Positions 7,826-17,547 of a stretch of 64,000 nucleotides of DNA are shown here, one piece after another. Each line of letters starts with the position of its first letter. The first letter of the stretch is position 1. The position numbers and the translations under genes are program-made. This stretch comes from Flavobacteriaceae bacterium EG-1 (lineage in GTDB: Bacteria; Bacteroidota; Bacteroidia; Flavobacteriales; Flavobacteriaceae), in the NCBI RefSeq assembly GCF_009649685.1, contig NZ_WJPK01000002.1, positions 660,202-724,201 of the forward strand, in the 5' to 3' direction. The notes under the pieces are model-generated. The model had not been told where the DNA came from. It was given only the letters and a program-made list of their open reading frames with translations, and ran no database searches.

Positions 7826-8572
7826 CTATTCAATACCCAACAATTCTACTTCAAAAATTAAGGTGGAATATGGCGGTATCTCACCACCACCAGCACCTCT
7901 TGCACCATACCCTAATTCTTGCGGTATAAACAATTTCCATTTGGAACCAACTGGCATTAAAAGCAAGGCTTCTGTCCAGCCCTTAATAACACCGCTTACA
8001 CCAAAACTAGCTGGTTCGCCGCGCTCTACGGAGCTGTCAAAGACTTTTCCGTCTATTAACATGCCAGTATAGTGTACTTTAACTCGATCTGATGCAACTG
8101 GAATTTGTCCATCACCTTCTTTAATTATTTCATACTGTAGACCACTTTCTGTTGAAATAACATTTTCATTTTTTTTATTTTCTGATAAAAACAATTCTCC
8201 TTCTGCTGCTTTCTCTTTTATTATTTTCTCAATAGCAGTTTGAATAATACCTTGCGCATCTTCAGATGTCATTTTTTCCTTCCCTAACATAACATCCCTA
8301 ACTGCACCTGTAAATGAATTGTATGCCAACGAATCAAAACCCAAATTCTTTAAAGTACCTCCCATACTTACACCAAATGCATAACTAAAATTCTGGAAAT
8401 CATCAGAAAGATTCACCTCTTTTTCTGCCTTCATTTTATCTATTTTCTGCTGCATTTCTATAGCCTTTGTCTTTAATTGTGCAACCTCAGCTATTAATTC
8501 CTTTTTCTTTTGTGAAAAACCCAAACTACTTGCTAATAATGTTACTACTACTAGGTAAACTGCCTTGTTCAT
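7826..8572 (-). CDS. Exported FKBP-type peptidyl-prolyl cis-trans isomerase
   Basis: 248 aa, ATG start. A signal peptide (MNKAVYLVVVTLLASSLGFS) is followed by a coiled-coil segment rich in Lys/Glu (about 22-52), an FKBP N-terminal dimerisation region (about 60-130), and a C-terminal FKBP domain (about 148-248) with VKVHYTGMLIDGKVFDSS and the conserved PPYSTLIFEVELL end. It probably assists folding of periplasmic or outer-membrane proteins, like FkpA or Mip. It is transcribed alone. Confidence 0.92.
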   Translation of the reverse strand: MNKAVYLVVVTLLASSLGFSQKKKELIAEVAQLKTKAIEMQQKIDKMKAEKEVNLSDDFQNFSYAFGVSMGGTLKNLGFDSLAYNSFTGAVRDVMLGKEKMTSEDAQGIIQTAIEKIIKEKAAEGELFLSENKKNENVISTESGLQYEIIKEGDGQIPVASDRVKVHYTGMLIDGKVFDSSVERGEPASFGVSGVIKGWTEALLLMPVGSKWKLFIPQELGYGARGAGGGEIPPYSTLIFEVELLGIE

Positions 8573-8828
8573 TTGATATATTTTTCCTGCGAAAATAGTT
8601 AAAACTGAGCTATTATAAATGAAAGTATAATTATGTTAAAACCAACTTATTGGTCTGTTAGAATAGTAAATTAGCTTTTATTTATCTAAAATGATTACGA
8701 TTTAACCAGAGCTTTAATCGTCGAAATACATTATTCTGCACAAATAAAGTTGCAATTTTTTTAATTATAGACTTATTAGTTTGTATTAAAATGGACCTTT
8801 AAAATAAATATTAGCAAAAAATTGATTT

Positions 8829-9932
8829 TTATATGGCTTCAAAAAGTTTACCAGGCAATGGTCTTACCACACCTTTCATCTCCATATTTAATAGCGTTGA
8901 AGAAACTTTAAATACTGGCATTTTACAATCTAAAGAAATGACATCTAGCAACTGCTTTCCTTCCTTTTGCAAGTAAGAATAAATGTGTTTCTCATTGTCA
9001 TCCAACTCAACAAAAAGTTGTTTTTGAACTACAGCAGACTTCTTATTCTCAAGTTCCCACCCCAAATTATAAACTAAATCTGCAGCAGAAGTTAACATCT
9101 GTGCTTTTTGTTGTTTTAATAAGTTATTACAACCTACACTAAACTTATCGTGTGAACGACCAGGTACGGCAAATACATCTCTATTATAACTATTTGCTAT
9201 ATCCGCCGTTACCAAACTACCTCCTTTTTCAGCAGATTCTATTACTATCGTGGCTTCACTCATACCCGCGATAATTCGATTTCGTTTTAAAAAATTCTCT
9301 CGTTCTGGACTACTATTACTCCAAAACTCAGTGATAAACCCACCATCCTTCTCAATATCGGCCATGTACTTTCTATGTACTCGCGGATAAATTTGATTTA
9401 ATCCGTGTGCCAAACAACCAATAGTTTGCAAGCCATGTTTTACCGCTGCTCGTTGTGCACATATATCAACACCATAAGCAAACCCGCTTACGATTATTGG
9501 ATTTAAAGGGGCAATTGCCTCAATAAATTCTTCACAAAAAGCGGTACCATAACTCGTAATTTTCCTTGTCCCTACTATACTGATGATTTTTTTCTGGTTG
9601 AGATTAATATTTCCACGCTTAAACAAAAGTATTGGACCATCGATACAATGCTTTAAATACGTAGGGAAATCTGGCTCCATAAAGTAAGTAAAGCCTATAT
9701 CGTTCTTTTGAAGAAATAAATATTCTGCTTCAGCAGCCTCAAGATGTTCTGCATCTAATAAGCCCCTCAATTTAAAACTACCTACACCATCTATTTTTTG
9801 AAGATTGTACAGTTTATTTTCAAAAATTGCTGCTGCACCTCCACAAAACGAAATAAGCTTTTTTGCAGTTACATCACCAATATTTGGCACATGCTGCAAA
9901 CGAAGTACTGCTATAATTTCATTTTCTGACAT
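8829..9932 (-). CDS. dprA: DNA-processing protein DprA
   Basis: 367 aa, ATG start. A helix-hairpin-helix/SAM-like N-terminus (about 8-60) is followed by a Rossmann-like DprA domain (about 100-300) with SIVGTRKITSYG, SGFAYGVDICAQRAAVKHG and ESAEKGGSLVTADIAN, then a C-terminal winged-helix (about 305-367). DprA binds incoming single-stranded DNA during transformation and loads RecA. Presence of dprA is common even in strains not known to be competent. It is divergent from the HU/SPOR gene with about 115 bp between the likely starts. Confidence 0.95.
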   Translation of the reverse strand: MSENEIIAVLRLQHVPNIGDVTAKKLISFCGGAAAIFENKLYNLQKIDGVGSFKLRGLLDAEHLEAAEAEYLFLQKNDIGFTYFMEPDFPTYLKHCIDGPILLFKRGNINLNQKKIISIVGTRKITSYGTAFCEEFIEAIAPLNPIIVSGFAYGVDICAQRAAVKHGLQTIGCLAHGLNQIYPRVHRKYMADIEKDGGFITEFWSNSSPERENFLKRNRIIAGMSEATIVIESAEKGGSLVTADIANSYNRDVFAVPGRSHDKFSVGCNNLLKQQKAQMLTSAADLVYNLGWELENKKSAVVQKQLFVELDDNEKHIYSYLQKEGKQLLDVISLDCKMPVFKVSSTLLNMEMKGVVRPLPGKLFEAI

Positions 9933-10048
9933 TCAATAAATTCTAAGTTATTGGTTGTTAGTTATCCACAAAATACACCTTTTTTAATGTTAATAAAAAG
10001 TAAATTAGGGTGATGAGCAGCCCAAAAAAATTTCGATATTTGCACTAT

Positions 10049-11020
10049 ATGGTACTAGAACACTATATTTCTGAGCTTTTATATCGTTACAATTGTGTAG
10101 TGGTACCTGAGTTTGGCGCATTTCTAACTCAAAGAAAATCGGCAGGACTTCACAAAACTTCGAACACCTTTTACCCTCCTTCTAAAACACTTTCGTTTAA
10201 CAATCAATTGACCACTAATGACGGTTTATTGGTGTCTTACATCGCTAACGCTGAAAATGTAAGCTACGAAACTATGTTGAAAAAAGTTACGGAAACTGCT
10301 AATGATTGGAAGACTATTTTAAAACAAGGTAACCGTATTAAACTGGAAAACATTGGTGACATTTGGTTAAATTTTGAGCAAAAAACTCAGTTTCAACCCT
10401 CAGAACGTGTGAACTACCTTACGTCTTCTTTCGGATTATCAACTTTTGTTGCCGCTCCAATTACTAGAGAGGTTTTAAAAGAAGAAATTCAGGAATTAGA
10501 AGAAAAAATACCTTTTATTATTACGCCTGAGCAGCGCGAAACAACTTCCTACAGACCGTATTTAAAATATGCTGCAATTTTCTTACTCGCCATATCTGCA
10601 GGATTTACAGGATATCGCACTTTAAATGAAATTAAGTATAATAAGCAAGTTGCATTTGAAAAAGCACAGGAACAAGTTTCTAAAACAATACAAGAAGCTA
10701 CTTTTTTTGACATTACCCCTTTAGAATTGCCTGTATTAGAGTTGGAAGCAGAATCTATCATAAATCCAAGTTTCGACCCAAATTCACCTGAAAAAACACA
10801 CCATATTATTGCAGGTGCTTTTCGATTTGAAAGAAATGCACAACGAAAAATTCGTCAACTAAAGAAAAAAGGGTATCGTGCTACATATTTAGGCACTAAT
10901 AATTTTGGATTGCACATTGTAACATACGATAGCTTTAAAGATCCACAAGAAGCATTACAAGCGCTACAAAATATTAGACGGACACAATCCAAAGATGCTT
11001 GGTTGAAGTCGGTAAAATAG
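10049..11020 (+). CDS. HU-CCDC81 / SPOR domain protein
   Basis: 323 aa from the ATG at 10049. The start gives MVLEHYISELLYRYNCVVVP, the usual N-terminus of Bacteroidota HU-CCDC81 proteins; an in-frame ATG at 10010 would add 13 residues with no family support. Residues 1-150 form the two HU-like halves, one membrane helix lies at about 180-198 (YLKYAAIFLLAISAGFTGY), and a SPOR domain fills about 250-323 (HHIIAGAFRFERNAQRKI). SPOR domains bind denuded peptidoglycan at division sites. The HU-like cytoplasmic part may bind DNA or protein, so it could link envelope and cytoplasm; that is inference. Confidence 0.88.
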   Translation: MVLEHYISELLYRYNCVVVPEFGAFLTQRKSAGLHKTSNTFYPPSKTLSFNNQLTTNDGLLVSYIANAENVSYETMLKKVTETANDWKTILKQGNRIKLENIGDIWLNFEQKTQFQPSERVNYLTSSFGLSTFVAAPITREVLKEEIQELEEKIPFIITPEQRETTSYRPYLKYAAIFLLAISAGFTGYRTLNEIKYNKQVAFEKAQEQVSKTIQEATFFDITPLELPVLELEAESIINPSFDPNSPEKTHHIIAGAFRFERNAQRKIRQLKKKGYRATYLGTNNFGLHIVTYDSFKDPQEALQALQNIRRTQSKDAWLKSVK

Positions 11021-11122
11021 CTTGATAATAAGCTCCTGTTTTCCAACTAGTATTTTCCAATTTCTAGCTCTATAACTACTTTCTATTTTAAGCCATAATC
11101 TTTATATTCAAAAACAATTAGA

Positions 11123-11638
11123 ATGCAAGCAAAAAAGCCTAGCGAATCACGCACAACCATGACAGACTTGGTTCTGCCAAGCGAAACAAATCCTTTAAAT
11201 AATTTATTTGGAGGTGAATTATTAGCGCGTATGGATCGTGCTGCTAGTATTGCTGCTAGACGACATAGTAGACGAATCACCGTTACAGCTTCTGTAAACC
11301 ATGTAGCCTTTAATCACCCTGTCCCCTTAGGTAGTGTGCTTACAGTTGAAGCTGCGGTTTCAAGAGCTTTTAAAACTTCTATGGAGGTTTATATTGATGT
11401 TTGGATGGAAGACCGATTTACGGGTGAACGTTCAAAGGCAAATGAAGCCATTTATACATTTGTAGCTGTTGATGATGCAGGGAGACCAACAGAAGTTCCT
11501 CCCATAACTCCAGAATCTACTCTTGAAATAGAACGTTTTGACGCTGCTTTACGAAGAAAACAACTAAGCCTTGTTCTAGCCAACAAAATGAAACCAAGTG
11601 AAGCTACTGAATTGAAAGCACTTTTTACTACTTCTTAA
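11123..11638 (+). CDS. Acyl-CoA thioesterase, hotdog fold (YciA-like)
   Basis: 171 aa, ATG start. The hotdog-fold core shows the family motif LPSETNPLNNLFGGELLARM, then AAR-RHS and NHVAFNHPVPLGSVLTVEAAV. Members hydrolyse acyl-CoAs in the cytoplasm; substrate choice cannot be read from the sequence. Its last four bases overlap the convergent aldo/keto reductase gene. Confidence 0.9.
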   Translation: MQAKKPSESRTTMTDLVLPSETNPLNNLFGGELLARMDRAASIAARRHSRRITVTASVNHVAFNHPVPLGSVLTVEAAVSRAFKTSMEVYIDVWMEDRFTGERSKANEAIYTFVAVDDAGRPTEVPPITPESTLEIERFDAALRRKQLSLVLANKMKPSEATELKALFTTS

Positions 11639-12471
11639 AAATTGAAATTATCTGGATCTGGACCAATACGTTCATCCCGATTTAAACTATCCAATTGAAA
11701 GACTTCGTCTGCACTCAATTCAAAATCAAAAACATCTGCATTTGAAATGATGCGTTCGCTTTTTGAGGACTTTGGAATAGTAACAATTCCTTTTTGCAAA
11801 TTCCAACGTAAAATTATTTGCGCTGCAGATTTCTTATATTTCTCTGATAATTCTTTACAGATATCTAGTTGAAACAACTTTCCTTGCATAAATGGTGACC
11901 ATGCTTCGAATTGAATCTCTTTTGAAACACAATAATCAACCAATTCTTGACTAGTAAGATATGGGTGGAATTCCATCTGATTTACCATTGGAATTATTTC
12001 AGAACTTTCCATTAAATCTACCAAATGGTGTTTCAAAAAATTACTAACCCCTATTGCACGAATACGTTTGTCGTGGTATAATTTTTCTAGTGCTCGCCAT
12101 GTTTCTTTATACTTTCCTTTTACTGGCCAATGTATTAAGTATAAATCGAGATAATCTAAATCTAATTGTTCTAAGGTAGCTTCAAAAGCTTTTAATGTAC
12201 TTTCGTAACCTTGATCAGCATTCCAAACCTTACTTACTACAAAGACATCTTCACGTGCTACGAAACTTTTTTTTATGCCTTTTCCTACGCCTTCTTCATT
12301 CTTATAAGCAGAAGCAGTGTCGATATGTCGATATCCAAAATCTAGTGCACTTTGCACTGCATTAACAACTTCTGTATTGTTCTCTGACTTATAGGTACCT
12401 AAACCTAAGTATGGCATTTTAACACCATTATACAATTCAAATGAGCCTTGTAAATCTGTTATTTTCTTCAT
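11635..12471 (-). CDS. Aldo/keto reductase (2,5-diketo-D-gluconate reductase type)
   Basis: 278 aa, ATG start. The catalytic tetrad is complete: D51, Y56, K81 (VSKVWN) and H114 (LIHWPV). The C-terminal cofactor motif IPKSSKSERI gives NADPH preference. It is an (alpha/beta)8 cytoplasmic oxidoreductase acting on aldehydes or ketones; the substrate is unknown. It follows the EnvC-like gene by 11 bp on the same strand, so it may be the last gene of that operon. Confidence 0.92.
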   Translation of the reverse strand: MKKITDLQGSFELYNGVKMPYLGLGTYKSENNTEVVNAVQSALDFGYRHIDTASAYKNEEGVGKGIKKSFVAREDVFVVSKVWNADQGYESTLKAFEATLEQLDLDYLDLYLIHWPVKGKYKETWRALEKLYHDKRIRAIGVSNFLKHHLVDLMESSEIIPMVNQMEFHPYLTSQELVDYCVSKEIQFEAWSPFMQGKLFQLDICKELSEKYKKSAAQIILRWNLQKGIVTIPKSSKSERIISNADVFDFELSADEVFQLDSLNRDERIGPDPDNFNF

Positions 12472-12482
12472 TTCATTTCATA

Positions 12483-13715
12483 TTAAAGTCGAAAGACCCA
12501 CTCCTCTGGGTTTAGTTTCTCGGTGTCTTCATAAAGATAAAACTTTAATCGAGTTTGACCATTTAATCGGTTCGTAGCAACTTTACCCAGTTCAGCCTTT
12601 GCCGCAACAAAATCGCCTTTCTTTACAAATACTGCAGACAAATTATAGTATGTACTAATATAATTACCGTGTTTAAGAGTTACTCCGTTATTACCACCAG
12701 GAACACTCATTATAGCTATTACTTCTCCTTGAAAAATTGCACGTGCTCTAGTGCCTTCTTCTGTTGTAATTATTACACCATTACTTTCATGTTTAATTTC
12801 AGGATACACAGCATCTTGATAAATACCAAATCCTTGACTTTTAATTCCTTTATCTACTGGCCAAATTAGCTTCCCCTTATTAGCTGCAAAATTCTCCGCT
12901 ATTAATGAAGCTTCTGGAGTTAAAACAAACTTATCTGTAGTTGCTGCTTTTTTTCCTACTTTCTCATTCTTTGTGTTTGAAGAAGCAATTGCGGCTCGTA
13001 TTAAAGCATCTATTTGTTGATCTAATTTTCGCGTTTCCTTTTTCTTCTTTTGAACTTCAGCTGTATACTGACTTTCATTTTTACGAATGGTGGCTAAAAG
13101 TTCTTTCTGTACTTTAATTTCCTTTAGTATTTCACCTTTAGCTCGTTTATTTGCTAATATTAAACGATCTGCCTTTTTACGTTGTTCGGTAAGTTCGAGA
13201 TTACGTGCAGAAAGTTCTTCTGTTTTTGCCAAAATTTCCATGCCTTGAGACTTACGATAGTCTGTATATTGCTTTATGTATTGAATTCTCTTAATCGCCT
13301 GAACAAAATTCTCGGAAGACAATAAAAACATTAAACGACTCTGTTGTACCTTACTTTGATAAGACTTTTGAATGAGCGATGCATATTCATCTTTCCGTTC
13401 TTGTAATTCCTTCTTTAAATGAGAAATACTTTTAACGTTTTCATTGATGCTTTTATTTAATTTAATGCTTTGCTCATTTGTAACATCAATAAGCTCTTGA
13501 CGCACTTTAATTTTATTATCAAGAGCTTCCATTTGCTCTAAAACATTACCACGTTCTTTTTTCTCAGCGAAAAGTAAACGGTTAATATCTTCAATTTCTT
13601 TTTGTAGCGCTTCGCGTTTTTCTTCCAAATCTTTTTGATCAGTTTGCGCTCGCAAACCAGCCGTAAAAAACAGCACTAAAACAAGAAAGAACAATTGGTG
13701 TTTTTTAGAAGTCAT
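12483..13715 (-). CDS. EnvC-like murein hydrolase activator (degenerate LytM/M23 domain)
   Basis: 410 aa, ATG start. Signal peptide (about 1-23), long coiled coil (about 25-250), then an M23/LytM-like domain (about 285-410). The zinc ligands of active M23 peptidases look lost: the usual HxGxD site reads HESNGVII, the HxH site reads KFYLYED, and the YxHL site reads TYYNLS. That pattern is the EnvC type, which activates amidases rather than cutting peptidoglycan. It overlaps the DUF4292 lipoprotein gene by 11 bp, so translation is probably coupled. Confidence 0.88.
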   Translation of the reverse strand: MTSKKHQLFFLVLVLFFTAGLRAQTDQKDLEEKREALQKEIEDINRLLFAEKKERGNVLEQMEALDNKIKVRQELIDVTNEQSIKLNKSINENVKSISHLKKELQERKDEYASLIQKSYQSKVQQSRLMFLLSSENFVQAIKRIQYIKQYTDYRKSQGMEILAKTEELSARNLELTEQRKKADRLILANKRAKGEILKEIKVQKELLATIRKNESQYTAEVQKKKKETRKLDQQIDALIRAAIASSNTKNEKVGKKAATTDKFVLTPEASLIAENFAANKGKLIWPVDKGIKSQGFGIYQDAVYPEIKHESNGVIITTEEGTRARAIFQGEVIAIMSVPGGNNGVTLKHGNYISTYYNLSAVFVKKGDFVAAKAELGKVATNRLNGQTRLKFYLYEDTEKLNPEEWVFRL

Positions 13716-14493
13716 TCTTGGTTAAAACGATTTCTTTATATCCATCTGGTATTTTGTAGGGGAAACGCAAATCTTGGTCAAACTCTATATTTCGATATTC
13801 AATTTCAATTGTATTGCGTTTTTCTTTTTCAATCGCAACAATTTTGATATCGCTAGGTAAAATCCATTTATGTATTTTCTGATAATTTTTATAATTTATA
13901 TTTAAAAGTCTTTTACGTAAAGGTTGTGAAATTTGTTGCGATGCCATTTTAAAATTATCTGGTTCTATATGTAGTAGAATTTTAAATAAAGATCCAGCAT
14001 TTTTTGGTTTCAATTCATAATTTTCAGTGGCAGCAGTAACCATGTAAGGTTCTGTCTTTAAATTAAAAAGTGTTTGCCCTAAAAGCAAATTTTGAACTTT
14101 TTCAAAATCTAATTCAGTTCCTAAAATATTACTTAAATACGAAAAATCACCATCGAAATATTCATTCTCTAATTTGTTATAAAAACTAACACGTTTGGGA
14201 GTTATGTATGCTTTTACTATTCCTAATGGAGCACTAATCCAAATCGCTTTACCTTTTTCCATTCTTAGGCTTACCGAAAGCCCTTGAGAACCATCACCAT
14301 CGGAATAATCAATTTTCAATTTTCCTGCAATAGTTTTAAAATCGAGCTCATTTAAATAGTGCTGACGAATGATGTTTTTTGCTGACATTTTACTATTAAC
14401 AGAACCATCTGTGGCTAACTTTTTGGTCCCGCAGGAGCTCACAATAATAAGCAAGACTAAAAGCACAATTCTGTTTTTTAATTCACTCGTCAT
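13705..14493 (-). CDS. DUF4292 lipoprotein
   Basis: 262 aa, ATG start. Lipoprotein signal with lipobox VSSC (Cys21) at the end of a hydrophobic run. The mature protein is beta-rich and matches the LolA/LolB-like DUF4292 family of Bacteroidota (FKTIAGKLKIDYSDG, LLLGQTLFNL, FDQDLRFPYKIPDGY-type end). Its function is not established; resemblance to lipoprotein carriers makes an envelope transport role plausible. It is conserved next to the TPR and EnvC-like genes in this order, which supports a joint envelope role. Confidence 0.85.
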   Translation of the reverse strand: MTSELKNRIVLLVLLIIVSSCGTKKLATDGSVNSKMSAKNIIRQHYLNELDFKTIAGKLKIDYSDGDGSQGLSVSLRMEKGKAIWISAPLGIVKAYITPKRVSFYNKLENEYFDGDFSYLSNILGTELDFEKVQNLLLGQTLFNLKTEPYMVTAATENYELKPKNAGSLFKILLHIEPDNFKMASQQISQPLRKRLLNINYKNYQKIHKWILPSDIKIVAIEKEKRNTIEIEYRNIEFDQDLRFPYKIPDGYKEIVLTKNDF

Positions 14494-14507
14494 AGTTCAA
14501 ATAAGGA

Positions 14508-15446
14508 TTAAAATCCGGGTTTTACTTTACTAAGATACATATTCGCCTTTACCGAATCACCTATCGCTGTATAAGCATTTGATAATTCGGTGTAAAATTT
14601 ATTTTCTAGTGCTACATCATCTAACATATAATCCATACCTGATTCCAACACCTCAATTGCATTCTTGTTTTTACCCATTTTATTTAAGGCATGTCCATTT
14701 GCAAAATAGAAAAAGGGTTGTAAAGGATAAGTATCTAAAGCCTCTTTACTTAAACTAAATAACTGCTCAATGTTATCACTTTCAATCAAATTTTTTAATT
14801 CTGTTCTATAAGCCTCTAAAGGGTTTTTTTCAATCGCAGTTGAATTATTATCTATGGCTTTCGATTTTGTCGCCACTCTTTTCATAGCCGTATTAATTTT
14901 CGACTCCAGTTCTTCTGTAAAAATAGAGGCATTTAATGGACTAAGGACTTTTAACGCTTGCTCGTATTTTTTCTGTTGATAATAAATGAGTGCTAAATTT
15001 TCTTTTAGTTGCTGATCGGAGAAGGACAACTGCGATTTTATTCCATCTATAGTATTGCCCTGTTTTTGCACTAGTTCTACCAATACATTTAAATACCATA
15101 AATTACCAGGTTCTGCATTTACAGCTTTAATAGCATAATCTTGTCCTATTATAAATTGTTTGTCTGCCAAATAAGATTTTGCCAATTCGTAATCGACCAC
15201 AATATTATCGGGTTGTAATTGTTTGCATTGCAAAAGCAAATTAATAGCCTTATCGTAATTCTCAATTCCTTTTTGCTTTAAAGCTTCAAAAAAGTTCTCT
15301 TGAAAAGCATCGGAATACTCTTCTAAAAAAACCTCTGAACTTTCTTCAATATTAATATCTGGAGTTTCTTCTTGGGCGTAGAAAACTGACGGTATTACAA
15401 GGAATCCGAAAGATAAAAATACGCTTAGGAAAAACTTTTCTTTCAT
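14508..15446 (-). CDS. Exported tetratricopeptide repeat protein
   Basis: 312 aa from the ATG at 15446 (an in-frame TTG at 15458 would add four residues). The signal peptide is MKEKFFLSVFLSFGFLVIPS, with likely cleavage after YAQ. TPR helices run through about 50-170 and 215-305 (ENYDKAINLLLQCKQLQPDN, then a repeat ending FYTELSNAYTAIGDS). It is a scaffold of unknown partner, 14 bp upstream of the DUF4292 gene in the same operon. Confidence 0.85.
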   Translation of the reverse strand: MKEKFFLSVFLSFGFLVIPSVFYAQEETPDINIEESSEVFLEEYSDAFQENFFEALKQKGIENYDKAINLLLQCKQLQPDNIVVDYELAKSYLADKQFIIGQDYAIKAVNAEPGNLWYLNVLVELVQKQGNTIDGIKSQLSFSDQQLKENLALIYYQQKKYEQALKVLSPLNASIFTEELESKINTAMKRVATKSKAIDNNSTAIEKNPLEAYRTELKNLIESDNIEQLFSLSKEALDTYPLQPFFYFANGHALNKMGKNKNAIEVLESGMDYMLDDVALENKFYTELSNAYTAIGDSVKANMYLSKVKPGF

Positions 15447-15483
15447 GCTATTATTCAATTATCCCTTTTGAAATTTAAGGGTA

Positions 15484-15918
15484 CTACTTTACCCCTGTAC
15501 TTCCAAAACCACCAGTGCCTCTTGCAGTCTCATTAAGTTCTTCAACTACTACCCATTCGGCTCGTTCATGCTTAGCAATTACTAATTGGGCTATACGTTC
15601 TCCATTTTCAATAGTAAAGGGCTCATTAGATAAATTAACTAAAATCACACCTATCTCACCTCTGTAATCCGCATCTACCGTTCCTGGTGCATTTAGTACT
15701 GTAATACCCTTTTTAGCAGCCAAACCACTTCTTGGTCGAACTTGTGCCTCAAAACCCACAGGAAGCTCTATAAATAGTCCTGTTTTGATGATTGCGCGCT
15801 CTAATGGTTGTAACGTTTGTGCAGTAGAAATATTGGCTCGTAAATCCATTCCAGCAGAGGCACCCGTTTCGTAATGTGGTAAAGCGTGAGCCGATTTATT
15901 AATTATTCTGATATTCAT
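15484..15918 (-). CDS. dut: dUTP diphosphatase
   Basis: 144 aa, ATG start. All five trimeric dUTPase motifs are visible: [44 protein letters not shown] and the C-terminal [10 protein letters not shown] arm. It hydrolyses dUTP to dUMP, preventing uracil in DNA and feeding dTMP synthesis. It lies in the flippase-to-EnvC operon, a common Flavobacteriaceae arrangement. Confidence 0.97.
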   Translation of the reverse strand: MNIRIINKSAHALPHYETGASAGMDLRANISTAQTLQPLERAIIKTGLFIELPVGFEAQVRPRSGLAAKKGITVLNAPGTVDADYRGEIGVILVNLSNEPFTIENGERIAQLVIAKHERAEWVVVEELNETARGTGGFGSTGVK

Positions 15919-15998
15919 TTTATTAAATTTATGATGGAAAATCTTTGACCATTGTTAAAGTATTCCTGTTTTCGCCATTCTTATAATTTATACGTACT

Positions 15999-17462
15999 TC
16001 AAGTTTTCCTTAAAAATATCTTCCGCAACATCTCATTTTCCATTTTATACACTAACCCTAAAAACAATAGTAAGAGTACAGTACCAACAATTATACTTCT
16101 ATTAAATACATAAAATGATAGCGTTGAAAATAAAATTGAAATTCCTAAATAAAAAAGAATTTTTCTGAAATTATACGGAATTGGATAATGTGACTTTCCG
16201 AAATAATAGGACAAGACCATCATACTACCGTAAGCTAAAACTGTAGCTATTGCCGAAGCCATATATCCAAGCACAGGAATTAAAGTGAAATTTATACCAA
16301 TTGTCACAAAAGCTCCAATTACTGATATAAATGCACCATAGCGGGTTTTATCTGTCACCTTATACCAAACCGAAAGATTATGGTATATCCCTAAAAAGAA
16401 ACCTGCCAAGAGAATTAATGGCACAATATTCATTGCTTCCCAATACTCTGAATTTTGAATGAACAGAACTTTAAATAAATCTGCATATACCACTACACCA
16501 AGTAAAATAATACTCCCCAGCACTACAAAATAATTGGTAATTTGTGCATATGCTCGTTGTGGATTTTCGGTACCGGCATGGCTAAAAAAGAATGGTTCAA
16601 TACCCATTCTAAATGCTGTGGCAAACAAGGTCATAAACATACCCAGTTTATAGCATGCTGCATACATTCCTGTTTCACTATCGGCTATATCTTCCGGCAA
16701 TAATCGTTCAAGTAATATTTTATCAAATACTTCATTGATTGTAAAAGCTATACCAGCCACCAAAACGGGCCATGCATATTTGAACATTTGTTTCCACAAA
16801 GCCACATCAAAAACATACTTGCTTTGTAAATATAATGGTAACATTAATAAAAAGGTAACCCCACTAGCAATTAGGTTAGAAATAAATATATAAGATATTT
16901 CAAAATCTGGAACATATAAAGCACTTAAAAATCCATCTGGGTTTTCTTGAACCATCTTTGGTAACAGAATTAAGAAAAAGAGGTTTAGACCCAAATTTAT
17001 CACCACATTAACTATCTTAATTATGGCATATTTCATGGGACGCTCATTAGCTCTTAACCATGCGAATGGAATTATAACAAAGGCATCTAAAACAATAATG
17101 GCAATGGCATAACGAATAAATTGGACATCGATATTAGAAGCATTGGCCATCGAATTCTGAAAAATTAGAGCAAATATTGCAAATAAAACTGTGGAACCTA
17201 AAATTGAAATAAGAGAAGTTGACACCACTTTTTCTTTGTCATCGGCCTTATTATAAAACCTAAAAAATGCGGTTTCCATTCCATAAGCCAAGAAAACATT
17301 GAAAATTGCAATCCAAGAAAAAATAACGGTCACCCTTCCATAACCTGCAGTTTGTAAAACACCTGTGTATAAAGGCAATAACAAAACATTAAGCACGCGA
17401 GGTAGCACAGTGGCCAAGCCATAAATGGCGGTTTGCTTAAAAAGTTTTTTAAGTGGATTCAA
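15999..17462 (-). CDS. Polysaccharide/lipid flippase, MOP superfamily (Wzx-like)
   Basis: 487 aa with about 14 predicted membrane helices. The N-terminus LKKLFKQTAIYGLATVLPRV is characteristic of the RfbX/MurJ-like branch. The start is a TTG; the frame closes with TAA four codons upstream and no ATG is available, and a promoter 22 bp upstream supports this start. Members flip undecaprenyl-linked oligosaccharides or lipid II. Location outside the polysaccharide locus suggests a core envelope role, but the substrate is not known. Confidence 0.85.
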   Translation of the reverse strand: MNPLKKLFKQTAIYGLATVLPRVLNVLLLPLYTGVLQTAGYGRVTVIFSWIAIFNVFLAYGMETAFFRFYNKADDKEKVVSTSLISILGSTVLFAIFALIFQNSMANASNIDVQFIRYAIAIIVLDAFVIIPFAWLRANERPMKYAIIKIVNVVINLGLNLFFLILLPKMVQENPDGFLSALYVPDFEISYIFISNLIASGVTFLLMLPLYLQSKYVFDVALWKQMFKYAWPVLVAGIAFTINEVFDKILLERLLPEDIADSETGMYAACYKLGMFMTLFATAFRMGIEPFFFSHAGTENPQRAYAQITNYFVVLGSIILLGVVVYADLFKVLFIQNSEYWEAMNIVPLILLAGFFLGIYHNLSVWYKVTDKTRYGAFISVIGAFVTIGINFTLIPVLGYMASAIATVLAYGSMMVLSYYFGKSHYPIPYNFRKILFYLGISILFSTLSFYVFNRSIIVGTVLLLLFLGLVYKMENEMLRKIFLRKT

Positions 17463-17483
17463 AAGTGCTTTTGTTTACGTTTT

Positions 17484-17514
17484 CAAAAGTACCTAATTAG
17501 TGCCTGTTATTAAA
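17484..17514 (-). promoter_or_regulatory. Promoter of the flippase-dut-TPR-DUF4292-EnvC operon
   Basis: On the minus strand TTTA (17514-17511) and TACTTTTG (17491-17484) are 19 bp apart, close to the consensus -33/-7 pair. Transcription would start near 17477, about 15 nt before the TTG start of the flippase gene. Confidence 0.5.
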
Positions 17515-17547
17515 CACTTGACTAAAAGATTCTATGTAGATTTAGTT

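Noticed and set aside
12700-13100. Active M23 endopeptidase annotation for the EnvC-like protein
   Set aside because: The expected His and Asp zinc ligands are replaced at the recognisable positions.
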